A DNA stretch of 49,885 nucleotides, from positions 1-49,885 of the forward strand of contig JAJFIQ010000018.1 in NCBI GenBank assembly GCA_021774785.1. The letters are read 5' to 3'. The stretch comes from Emcibacter sp. (lineage in GTDB: Bacteria; Pseudomonadota; Alphaproteobacteria; Sphingomonadales; Emcibacteraceae). The notes below the pieces were generated by a model, which was not told the DNA's origin, did no database searches, and saw only the letters and a list, made by a program, of their open reading frames with translations. Below are positions 1 through 7,831 of the stretch, in pieces (the first letter of the stretch is position 1; each line of letters begins with the position of its first letter). A program made the position numbers and the translations under genes.

Positions 1-13
1 TAAAAAACGGCTG

Positions 14-82
14 ACATTCATGGCATGATCTCGTGACTTTTTCTGTTTGGCGATGGATAAAATCACAAAATGCCATGAATGT
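14..82. repeat. Long-spaced perfect inverted repeat upstream of lexA
   Basis: The 13-bp arm ACATTCATGGCAT at 14-26 is repeated as an exact reverse complement at 70-82, with 43 nt between the arms. A smaller GTGA/TCAC pair (33-36 and 63-66) nests inside. No run of T follows the stem on either strand, so it is not an ordinary terminator. It could be the 3' end structure of a gene lying left of the window, a structured RNA or a protein-binding site. The rest of 83-200 is AT-rich with no gene that I can see. Confidence 0.6.
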
Positions 83-210
83 TGCTAACTCTCCTAACCT
101 ATTCTATTGTTTTAACTATATTTTTCGTGGGGATTCGTCAGGGTCAGTGTAAATTGATTTTGCCATTTTTATCTTATCCTTTCTGATTCCTCTATGCGAA
201 TATTACACTC

Positions 211-245
211 TTGACAAAAGAATAAAAATAGAACATAACTAAAAC
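211..245 (+). promoter_or_regulatory. lexA promoter with overlapping SOS-box-like operator
   Basis: A perfect -35 hexamer TTGACA lies at 211-216. About 17 nt downstream is a weak -10 (CATAAC, 234-239). GAAC (231-234), seven bases, then AAAC (242-245) overlaps that -10. This is one base from the alphaproteobacterial LexA box GAAC-N7-GAAC (equivalent to GTTC-N7-GTTC). The position fits autorepression of lexA. A ribosome binding site AGGAG follows at 264-268. Confidence 0.55.
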
Positions 246-278
246 AAATAGTGAATAATTTTACCAGGAGACCCTATA

Positions 279-944
279 ATGCTGACCAAAAAACAGCGGG
301 ATTTATTGCTTTTTATCAATGAACGATTGCACGAAAATGGTGTTGCCCCCTCATTTGATGAGATGAAGGATGCCCTGAATTTAAAGTCCAAGTCCGGCAT
401 TCACCGCCTTATCGGTGCGTTGGAGGAGAGGCAATTCATCCGTCGGCTGCCTAACCGGGCGCGCGCATTGGAAATTTTACGCCTTCCCGATAGTGAAGAA
501 CATGCAGTCCCCGACAATCTGTTCAAGCCCGATTTTGGCCATAAGGAAGCCGCCACCGATCCCAATACGGTTGATATTCCCCTGCATGGCAGAATTGCCG
601 CCGGCACGCCTATTGAAGCGCTGGAACAATATGAAAATATTCCCGTTCCAGCCGCTATGGTTGGCTTTGGCACTCATTATGCGCTGGAAATTGATGGTGA
701 TTCCATGATGGAAGCCGGCATATTGGATGGGGATACCATAGTTGTTCAGCGATGCGATAGCGCCGAAAACGGCACCATTGTCGTCGCCCTGATCAATGAA
801 GAGGAAGCCACACTGAAAACCCTGTATAAAAAAGGCCCTGATGTTGCGCTGAAACCGTCCAACCGGAACTATGAAACCCAGACCTACCCCGCAAACCGCG
901 TTCGCATACAGGGTCGATTGGTCGGGTTACTCAGGCAATATTAA
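279..944 (+). CDS. lexA: LexA, SOS-response transcriptional repressor
   Basis: LexA represses DNA-repair genes and cleaves itself when RecA filaments form on single-stranded DNA. The 221-residue protein has an N-terminal winged helix-turn-helix (about 1-65, beginning [13 protein letters not shown]) and a C-terminal S24 peptidase domain. The self-cleavage bond is A108-G109 in GRIAAGTP. The catalytic Ser142 lies in GDSMMEAG and Lys180 in ATLKTLY. The linker of about 40 residues is long, as in other alphaproteobacterial LexA proteins. The start is supported by AGGAG ten bases upstream. A candidate operator overlaps its promoter, so it probably regulates itself. It is convergent with comEC. Confidence 0.97.
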   Translation: MLTKKQRDLLLFINERLHENGVAPSFDEMKDALNLKSKSGIHRLIGALEERQFIRRLPNRARALEILRLPDSEEHAVPDNLFKPDFGHKEAATDPNTVDIPLHGRIAAGTPIEALEQYENIPVPAAMVGFGTHYALEIDGDSMMEAGILDGDTIVVQRCDSAENGTIVVALINEEEATLKTLYKKGPDVALKPSNRNYETQTYPANRVRIQGRLVGLLRQY

Positions 945-971
945 GAAATTACTGACATAATCATACCAATT

Positions 972-999
972 GTCATTCCGGCCTACGAGCAAGAATTCA
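972..999. repeat. Degenerate REP-like element between lexA and comEC
   Basis: GTCATTCCGGCC followed by a damaged second arm (AAGAATTCA) matches the better-preserved unit at 18538-18566. It looks like a decayed copy of the same dispersed palindrome. The remainder of the 945-1105 spacer shows no gene and no convincing terminator. Confidence 0.45.
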
Positions 1000-1105
1000 T
1001 GTATACAGAAGTTTGAGAAATTTGGAAAATAGGTTTCGGATCAAAGTCAGAGGTGAAGAGATAAGTGTGACGATGCATAAATTATATTTCTGCTATCTCT
1101 TTCAA

Positions 1106-3145
1106 TCACCGCCTGCGGCTCCATGGCCTGTCGCCCCTGCTGCCTGCAACGGTCTTTACCGTTATCCAGTCGCCGCTAGTCGTAGGTAACCACAAGGCAT
1201 GACCGCCTTTGTGATAAAAATCCCACCTGTCAATAACTAGGAAGGCCGACGGGCATGAGATTTCCACGGGAACCAAACTGATCACCACTTGGGCATTCAT
1301 ACAATCCTCGGTCAGCGCCAGTTCATCCTTGACCAAGGCTATCAATGTATCAGTACTTCTATGGGTCGGCCGGTAAAGACAACTTAAATCATCACAAGCC
1401 ATCCAAGTTTCATCTGAGTTACCCCGACCGTTATAGGACCATTTTTCTGCTTTTTCCTGACCGTTTCGCTGTGCCCATCTCTCCCGCGTCATGCGCCCTG
1501 CCCGAAGGCTGGACAGGCTGATATCCTGAGCGGCGTTTTTAACCCCGATCAACCGCCCGCTGTTATCAATCAGGATATCCGGTTGAGTGGAGAAAAAAGC
1601 CCCCACAATACCTATCGAAATGACTGCTATTCCAAAATTCTTCCACCTTGTTCGCCAAATGGCAAACCATAGAGCGCCAAGCGTAATCAATACCAGTGAC
1701 AACAGCCCCATGGAAGGAATAAGGCTATAAGATCCCGGTGCATGGGATACTGTTTTTGCCACATACATGATTACTTCCAACCCCCAGGACATGGGATAGA
1801 GCGCCAACTGCCCAATCCCAAAAGGGGCCAGAACCAGATAGGCCACAATGCTGGGCATCACCCATGATGCCATTACTGGCATGGCCACAAGGTTTGCGAT
1901 AAGACCATATTGAACCAGTTTATTGAAATGAAACAGGGCGAAAGGAGCGATCGCCAGTTCCGCTACCAATGTGGTAAACAACAACGTCCCGATGGTAAAG
2001 CCAGTGCGCCTTACCCAGCCCCTGTTCTTTGCCGATAATCTTGACCACTTCATATTGATCTTCTCATAAACCGCAACCAATGCCACCACAGCAGCAAAAG
2101 ACATCTGAAAGCTTACCGATAGTACGGCTTCCGGCGTCAGAACCAATATCACCATGGCCGCTATAGCAACCAGACGTAATGATATGGCCTTTCGGTCCGT
2201 CAGCACCCCTAAAAATAGAATGGACGCCATAATGAAAGCCCGCACCGTCGGCGTTGAGCCGCCACTTAAAAAGACATAAACCATTCCCGAACCAATGGCG
2301 ATCAGAGCGGCCCATTTTTTTATGGGATAGCGTAAGGTAAGATACTCTGACCGGGACAGTAAAAAGCGGGAAAAGAAAAACGCAGCTCCACAAAGCAAAC
2401 CCATATGCAGACCGGATATGGCCAGCAGATGGGCAAGACCGGAATTACGCATATTTTCGATGACATCTATGGAAATTCCTGACCGCATACCCGTAATCAG
2501 GGCCGCCGCCATACCACCTGCATCGCCGGAAATCACTGCACGAATATCTTCTGCCATCATCAACCGCTGACGGTTTCTAAGGCCACTTGTATCCGGCGCT
2601 CTTTCAATAATTTCGGGCTTGCTGATGCCATAGCCCACAGCCCCAATCCCCTGAAACCATATTTGCCTAGCATAGTCAAAATCCCCCGGCATGGATGGTG
2701 GTGGTGGTGGTAACAGACCGGCTCTTATTCTTATTATATCGCCCGGGTGCGGCAATTGATCAAATTTCTGCACCTTAATTCTGATTTTATTGAGTGACGG
2801 CCCGGCATAACCTCTGGAAAGTTTCGGATTCTCAATCACAATATGCAGTTTTCCCGTATTGTAATGCCGCACATCTGTGACCAGCCCCGTAATCATTCTA
2901 GGTGATAGTTTCTTGTCCAGTACCGGCGTAGCCAGGGTCCAGCTTCTTAAACTGCCTGCCACAAATCCACCAGCCCCCAATAACAAGGCAATCAAAAGTA
3001 TCCGTATCAAAAAATAATGCCAGAAAACCAACAACCCTAAAGTGAGGGCGAAAAAGACCCCTGCGCCCAAATATAAGGATGGCTCACAGGGTAAAGAAAA
3101 ATATATCCCTATGCCCATAACAAAGAATACCGGAACCCATAACAA
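1106..3145 (-). CDS. comEC: ComEC/Rec2 family DNA-uptake channel protein
   Basis: ComEC forms the inner-membrane channel that imports single-stranded DNA during natural transformation. The 679-residue protein has a DUF4131-type N-terminus with membrane segments (about 1-80), a soluble OB-like part, then the Competence domain with many transmembrane helices (about 200-500; GLAHLLAISGLHMGL is the family hallmark). The C-terminus carries a shrunken metallo-beta-lactamase-like region without an HxHxDH motif, as is usual in alphaproteobacteria. The assigned start is a TTG. The same frame stays open upstream to 3232 and encodes a plausible ComEC N-terminus (see findings), so the true start may lie further up. 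With comM at 40601 it suggests transformability. Confidence 0.93.
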   Translation of the reverse strand: MLWVPVFFVMGIGIYFSLPCEPSLYLGAGVFFALTLGLLVFWHYFLIRILLIALLLGAGGFVAGSLRSWTLATPVLDKKLSPRMITGLVTDVRHYNTGKLHIVIENPKLSRGYAGPSLNKIRIKVQKFDQLPHPGDIIRIRAGLLPPPPPSMPGDFDYARQIWFQGIGAVGYGISKPEIIERAPDTSGLRNRQRLMMAEDIRAVISGDAGGMAAALITGMRSGISIDVIENMRNSGLAHLLAISGLHMGLLCGAAFFFSRFLLSRSEYLTLRYPIKKWAALIAIGSGMVYVFLSGGSTPTVRAFIMASILFLGVLTDRKAISLRLVAIAAMVILVLTPEAVLSVSFQMSFAAVVALVAVYEKINMKWSRLSAKNRGWVRRTGFTIGTLLFTTLVAELAIAPFALFHFNKLVQYGLIANLVAMPVMASWVMPSIVAYLVLAPFGIGQLALYPMSWGLEVIMYVAKTVSHAPGSYSLIPSMGLLSLVLITLGALWFAIWRTRWKNFGIAVISIGIVGAFFSTQPDILIDNSGRLIGVKNAAQDISLSSLRAGRMTRERWAQRNGQEKAEKWSYNGRGNSDETWMACDDLSCLYRPTHRSTDTLIALVKDELALTEDCMNAQVVISLVPVEISCPSAFLVIDRWDFYHKGGHALWLPTTSGDWITVKTVAGSRGDRPWSRRR

Positions 3146-3305
3146 CAGTCTGTCATGTTCCTGATATATTATTTCTTTCAGTTTCTCTATTGCGCTTCCC
3201 CGACCCTTAATATTCCTTGAAATATAAAATATTTATAATTTATTTTGATATTTTATCATAACAAGCTTCCATTTTTAGTATATTTTTGCTAGAAACCAAC
3301 CAATC

Positions 3306-3325
3306 AAAGGATACATGTATCCTTT
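3306..3325. promoter_or_regulatory. Perfect 20-bp palindrome between divergent comEC and gltX
   Basis: AAAGGATACATGTATCCTTT reads identically on both strands. It lies about 95 bp before gltX and 160 bp before the assigned comEC start, within the 272-bp spacer 3146-3417. A perfect palindrome without a loop cannot be an efficient hairpin, so a binding site for a dimeric regulator is more likely. I cannot name the regulator. A second, smaller palindrome (GCATAT-3 nt-ATATGC) lies at 3361-3375. Confidence 0.55.
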
Positions 3326-3417
3326 CCCAAGATGTTATTATTCCCCTGCGCGGATACTATGCATATATCATATGCCCCTGTAACCGCACAATAAAAACTG
3401 TTGGAACATATACGTAA

Positions 3418-4827
3418 ATGACGAAGAAGGTTATTACACGCTTCGCCCCTTCTCCTACGGGGTTTTTGCATATCGGTGGTGCTAGGACAGCTCTATTTAA
3501 CTGGCTGTTCGCCAAGCATCATAATGGTGAGTTTCTGTTGCGGATCGAGGATACTGATCGCAAGCGGCTTACAGAAGGTGCTGTTGAGGCAATTTATGAT
3601 GGCATGAGTTGGCTGGGACTGACCCATAACGGGGATGCTGTCAGCCAATATGCTAATCGAGCACGCCATATTGATGTGGCCAATGAGCTACTCGCTCAAG
3701 GTAAAGCATATCATTGCTATTGCTCACCGGAGGAATTGAAAGAAATGCGGGAAGTCGCCCGTACCGAAGGTCGTCCCATGGGCTATGATGGTCGGTGGCG
3801 GGACCGTGACCCTGCTGATGCACCCGATGGCGTGAAACCTGTTGTACGTTTCAAATCACCAAATGAGGGCGAAACCATCATCAAGGATCAGGTCCAAGGC
3901 GATGTGGTTGTAGCCAATAAACAGCTTGATGATATGATCTTATTGCGCGCCGATGGATCACCGACATATATGTTATCGGTTGTGGTAGATGATTACGATA
4001 TGGGCGTTACCCATGTCATTCGCGGCGATGACCATCTGACCAACGCAGCACGACAAGCGCAGCTTATTCTGGCCATAGGATGGAATCTGCCGGTCTATGC
4101 CCATATTCCGCTCATCCACGGGCCGGATGGTGCCAAGCTTTCTAAAAGACATGGTGCCCTTGGTGTGGAAGCCTACCGTGATCTGGGTTACCTGCCCAGT
4201 GCCCTGAAAAATTACCTGCTACGGCTGGGTTGGGCGCATGGTGATGATGAAACAATCTCGGAACAACAGGCCATCGAATGGTTTGGCCTAGATGGTATTG
4301 GCAAGTCCCCTTCCCGTTTTGATTTTACCAAGCTGGAGAATTTAAACGGATATTATATCCGCGAGGTGGAATCCAACGAGAATCTAGTAAAAATCTGTTG
4401 CCCTATAATTGAAAAATCACTGGACAGGTCATTAACAGAAGATGAAGTTTCCCTGTTGTTGGTTGCCATGGATGAATTTAAACCACGGGCGAAAAATATT
4501 AATGAACTTGCAGAAAGCACACTATTTCTTTTTGCAACCCGTCCGTTAAACTTTGTACCCAAAGCGGAAAAAATTCTAAAGGATGACGCCAGAAAAATAT
4601 TAACCGATGTAGCGGACTTACTCAGCAACAATTCGGCATGGGACGAGCAAACATTGGAAGATGAAATTAAGTCATTCTCAGAAGATAAAGGCATAAAACT
4701 AGGAAAAATAGCCCAACCAATACGGGCATCATTGACCGGGAACAATGTTTCACCCGGAATCTTTGATATATTGGTCTGGTTAGGTAAAGAAGAAAGCTTG
4801 GCCAGAATTAATGACCAAGCCAGTTGA
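3418..4827 (+). CDS. gltX: Glutamyl-tRNA synthetase (class I)
   Basis: It charges tRNA-Glu with glutamate using ATP, in the cytoplasm. At 469 residues it has the usual bacterial GluRS length. The Rossmann catalytic domain starts [17 protein letters not shown], which holds the HIGH-type signature (about residues 18-21), and KLSKR at 240-244 is the KMSKS-type loop. The C-terminal anticodon-binding region occupies roughly 320-469. Many alphaproteobacteria carry two gltX copies, one of which can be the Glu-tRNA(Gln)-charging form; sequence alone does not say which this is. The ATG has only a weak ribosome binding site. It is followed in the same direction by gltA after 146 nt. Confidence 0.95.
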   Translation: MTKKVITRFAPSPTGFLHIGGARTALFNWLFAKHHNGEFLLRIEDTDRKRLTEGAVEAIYDGMSWLGLTHNGDAVSQYANRARHIDVANELLAQGKAYHCYCSPEELKEMREVARTEGRPMGYDGRWRDRDPADAPDGVKPVVRFKSPNEGETIIKDQVQGDVVVANKQLDDMILLRADGSPTYMLSVVVDDYDMGVTHVIRGDDHLTNAARQAQLILAIGWNLPVYAHIPLIHGPDGAKLSKRHGALGVEAYRDLGYLPSALKNYLLRLGWAHGDDETISEQQAIEWFGLDGIGKSPSRFDFTKLENLNGYYIREVESNENLVKICCPIIEKSLDRSLTEDEVSLLLVAMDEFKPRAKNINELAESTLFLFATRPLNFVPKAEKILKDDARKILTDVADLLSNNSAWDEQTLEDEIKSFSEDKGIKLGKIAQPIRASLTGNNVSPGIFDILVWLGKEESLARINDQAS

Positions 4828-4973
4828 CCTTGTTTGTATTAGCAAAGTTTTAATGATGATAATGTATGGATGTTATATTTCCAGGCATTATTAAAGAGTG
4901 AAACAGAACAGCGCAAATAACATATAACCATGCTGTTCCCAGAAACTGAATTTATAAGATAGGATGTGGATTT

Positions 4974-6290
4974 ATGATAAAAAACGTATTTGACAAAACA
5001 TTATCAAGTGAGACAGCAACGCTCACCATCGGTGATAAATCACTTGAATTGCCAATCTATTCCGGCTCCGTAGGACCAGACGTCATAGATATCCGTAAAC
5101 TTTATGCTGATACAGGCATGTTCACCTATGATCCGGGCTTTACATCCACAGCCAGCTGCGAATCCAGCATCACCTATATCGACGGCGACAAGGGTATATT
5201 ACTATATCGTGGATATCCCATTGACCAACTTGCCGAAAAAAGTGACTTCATGGAAGTAGCCCATCTTCTGCTCAACGGTGAACTACCCAACAAACAAGAA
5301 AAAGATGACTTTGTTAATACCATCACTTACCATACCATGGTTCATGATCAGATGAATTCTCTTTTTAAAGGATTTCGTCGTGACGCTCATCCCATGGCCA
5401 TTATGGTTGGCGTTCTTGGTGCCATGTCTGCCTTTTATCATGATAGTCTGGATATTAATGACCCTGTGCAACGCAAAATTGCTTCGCATCGATTAATCGC
5501 TAAAATTCCAACCATTGCGTCCATGGCTTATAAATACTCCATAGGACAGCCATTCGTCTATCCCCGTAATGATATGAGCTATGCCGAGAACTTCCTACAT
5601 ATGACATTCGGGGTACCCCAATGCGAAGAATATGATGTTAGCCCAACGCTTTCCAATGCTATGGATAAAATTTTTATTCTGCATGCCGATCATGAACAGA
5701 ATGCATCCACATCAACGGTACGCCTTGCCGGTTCATCCGGGGCTAATCCTTTCGCCTGTATTGCCGCTGGCATTGCATCTCTTTGGGGACCAGCACATGG
5801 AGGTGCCAATGAAGCCTGCCTTCATATGCTACAGGAAATAGGATCCGTGGACCGTATTCCTGAATATGTGGAAAAAGCCAAAAACAAAAATGACCCCTTC
5901 CGTCTGATGGGCTTTGGTCATAGGGTCTATAAGAACTTTGACCCAAGAGCACAAGTATTGGCCAAGTCAGCGAACGAAGTTCTCAACGAACTTGGCGTCA
6001 ATGATCCAATGCTTGATGTAGCCCGTGAATTGGAACGCATTGCTTTGGAAGATGAATATTTTATTGAAAAGAAACTCTATCCTAATGTAGATTTCTATTC
6101 CGGCATTATCCTGAAAGCCATGGGCTTCCCAACAGAAATGTTCACCGTATTATTTGCCCTTGCCAGAACGACAGGCTGGGTTTCCCAATGGGGTGAAATG
6201 ATTGAAGACCCAACCCAGAAAATAGGGCGTCCTCGCCAACTTTTCACTGGTGATACAAAGCGGGATTTTATCAACCTTGAAGACAGATAG
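4974..6290 (+). CDS. gltA: Citrate synthase (type II, hexameric class)
   Basis: It condenses oxaloacetate and acetyl-CoA to citrate, the entry step of the TCA cycle. The 438-residue length and the N-terminal beta-rich extension (about 1-60) match the Gram-negative NADH-sensitive hexameric class. Catalytic residues are visible: His275 in [11 protein letters not shown], His316 in [13 protein letters not shown] and Asp373 in NVDFYSG. In most alphaproteobacteria gltA lies next to the lpx cluster; here the next gene is gloA on the opposite strand. A strong bidirectional terminator follows 20 nt after the stop. Confidence 0.97.
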   Translation: MIKNVFDKTLSSETATLTIGDKSLELPIYSGSVGPDVIDIRKLYADTGMFTYDPGFTSTASCESSITYIDGDKGILLYRGYPIDQLAEKSDFMEVAHLLLNGELPNKQEKDDFVNTITYHTMVHDQMNSLFKGFRRDAHPMAIMVGVLGAMSAFYHDSLDINDPVQRKIASHRLIAKIPTIASMAYKYSIGQPFVYPRNDMSYAENFLHMTFGVPQCEEYDVSPTLSNAMDKIFILHADHEQNASTSTVRLAGSSGANPFACIAAGIASLWGPAHGGANEACLHMLQEIGSVDRIPEYVEKAKNKNDPFRLMGFGHRVYKNFDPRAQVLAKSANEVLNELGVNDPMLDVARELERIALEDEYFIEKKLYPNVDFYSGIILKAMGFPTEMFTVLFALARTTGWVSQWGEMIEDPTQKIGRPRQLFTGDTKRDFINLEDR

Positions 6291-6308
6291 GTTTGATATC
6301 TAAATATT

Positions 6309-6347
6309 TAAAAAAAGCCCGGAGAAATAATTCTTTGGGCTTTTTTT
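6309..6347. terminator. Bidirectional rho-independent terminator between gltA and gloA
   Basis: A run of A followed by GCCC (to 6320) pairs with GGGC and a run of seven T (6337-6347). The loop contains a further GAGAA/TTCTT pairing. The T tract exists in both orientations, so it can end gltA (+) and gloA (-). It abuts the gloA stop codon at 6348. Confidence 0.85.
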
Positions 6348-6743
6348 CTATCGTTCGATAAATTCTATCATATATCCATCTGGATCGCGCACAAAGGCAA
6401 TTATTGTCGTGCCACCCTTCATGGGCCCCGGTTTTCTCGGAACATTTATACCATTCTTTTCCAGCCTGTCGCATACTGCATATATATCCGTAACACCAAT
6501 GGCGATATGTCCAAAGGCTTCACCCAATGCATATGGCTCTGTACGGTCCCAATTATGGGTTAATTCCATAACAGTATGTTCAGTTTCATCACCATAGCCT
6601 AAAAAGGAAAGTGTGAATCGTCCGTTGGGATGCTGGGTTTGCCTCAGCATCTTCATACCCAGATGTCTGACATAAAAATCCAAGGATTTTTCCAGATCCA
6701 ACACCCGGATCATAGTATGCAAAATACGGTTACCTGCAGTCAT
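6348..6743 (-). CDS. gloA: Lactoylglutathione lyase (glyoxalase I), VOC superfamily
   Basis: Glyoxalase I converts the hemithioacetal of methylglyoxal and glutathione to S-lactoylglutathione, detoxifying methylglyoxal. The 131 residues contain two beta-alpha-beta-beta-beta modules. The four metal ligands expected from E. coli GlxI are present: His9, Glu60, His79 and Glu127. The last coding bases run into the terminator shared with gltA. It follows fabZ by 11 nt in the same operon, which is where lpxA would normally be. It could be another VOC enzyme, but motif spacing and length fit GloA well. Confidence 0.9.
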   Translation of the reverse strand: MTAGNRILHTMIRVLDLEKSLDFYVRHLGMKMLRQTQHPNGRFTLSFLGYGDETEHTVMELTHNWDRTEPYALGEAFGHIAIGVTDIYAVCDRLEKNGINVPRKPGPMKGGTTIIAFVRDPDGYMIEFIER

Positions 6744-6754
6744 GCTATCTAGCC

Positions 6755-7219
6755 CTATTTATCAGCTATCATGGCCGTAAACGAAGCTTCCGCTACCTTC
6801 TTCCCATCCACTTTGCCTACTGCTTTAAATACCCATACTGGGCCACGGTTGCGCTCTTTTTCGATATAGAGTTCCAGTCGGTCCCCCGGCACAACCGGCT
6901 TTCTGAACTTCGCACCATCAATTGACATGAAATAAGCCAGTTTTTCTTCGCCCTGATCCTCCATGCTAAGCATCACAAGTGCCGCTGCGGCTTGCGCCAT
7001 AGCTTCCACAATTAAAACACCAGGCATCACGGGCTTACCGGGAAAATGTCCTTGAAAGAATGGCTCATTCATGGTCACACATTTAATGCCAACCGCCGAC
7101 TGACCCAAATTGATTTCTGTCAACTGATCAACCAACAACATAGGGTATCGATGGGGGATCAATTCCATGATCCTCTCAATGCCAATTGTTTCGGTCACTT
7201 GTCTATTTTCTTGGGACAT
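6755..7219 (-). CDS. fabZ: 3-hydroxyacyl-[acyl-carrier-protein] dehydratase FabZ
   Basis: FabZ removes water from 3-hydroxyacyl-ACP in type II fatty acid synthesis. The 154-residue hot-dog-fold protein has IPHRYPMLLVD near residues 21-31. The catalytic pair is His58 (QGHFPGKPVMPG) and Glu72 (LIVEAMAQ). It lies 32 nt after skp and 11 nt before gloA. In related bacteria fabZ is flanked by lpxD and lpxA; neither gap here can hold a gene, so the lipid A genes have been lost from or moved out of this locus. Confidence 0.96.
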   Translation of the reverse strand: MSQENRQVTETIGIERIMELIPHRYPMLLVDQLTEINLGQSAVGIKCVTMNEPFFQGHFPGKPVMPGVLIVEAMAQAAAALVMLSMEDQGEEKLAYFMSIDGAKFRKPVVPGDRLELYIEKERNRGPVWVFKAVGKVDGKKVAEASFTAMIADK

Positions 7220-7251
7220 TTCAGCTTTCTTTATCCGCCCTATTATGTGGC

Positions 7252-7830
7252 TTATTGAACCGGTATAGCTGGAAGTTCTACTTTAATAGAGGGTAGTACC
7301 GCATCAAGAGCTTCTATCACTTTTGTCGTCACATCAAGGCCTGCGGTCTTTTCAATTACCAGACTGACATCCATGATCATTGTTGCTTTATGCTCTTTAA
7401 GAATTTTTTGCAGGATAGGCTTCAGGGCCCGTTGCAGCTCATTCTGGGCATTTCCCAAGGCGGCTTCAAGCTGCTTGTTTTTAATCTGTACTTCCCGCTG
7501 TACGGTCAGAACTTTATTTTGAAAATCCTTCACTTTTGCATCATAGGATTCTTTGGGAAGAATAGACCTCTGAGACTTGAGTGTTGTCTCTTCTTCTTTC
7601 AATGTTTTTTCCTGTTCCGCAATTTCCGTCTGGAATTTGGTGCGAATGGTATCCAACTGGCTTTGAATATCTTTACCCGCAGCAGAATTAAATCTGACCA
7701 TGCGGCTATCAATCACTGCGATTACAGCGGGGGGCAAAGCCTCTGCGGCAACCACTGTCGTTATATTTGAAATTATAGAAACTGCTGACGCAATTGCTGC
7801 GATTATGGTAATTTTGATTATCTTTTTCAT
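7252..7830 (-). CDS. skp: OmpH/Skp family periplasmic chaperone
   Basis: Skp-like proteins hold unfolded outer-membrane proteins in the periplasm and hand them to the BAM complex. I place the start at 7830, giving 192 residues that begin MKKIIKITIIAAIASA, a clear signal peptide cleaved near VVAAEA. A longer reading from 7926 would overlap bamA and bury that signal. The mature part is a Lys/Glu-rich coiled coil (about 60-140, EIAEQEKTLKEEETTL). The start follows the bamA stop by one base, so the two are translationally coupled. Downstream is fabZ. Confidence 0.88.
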   Translation of the reverse strand: MKKIIKITIIAAIASAVSIISNITTVVAAEALPPAVIAVIDSRMVRFNSAAGKDIQSQLDTIRTKFQTEIAEQEKTLKEEETTLKSQRSILPKESYDAKVKDFQNKVLTVQREVQIKNKQLEAALGNAQNELQRALKPILQKILKEHKATMIMDVSLVIEKTAGLDVTTKVIEALDAVLPSIKVELPAIPVQ

Positions 7831-7831
7831 G

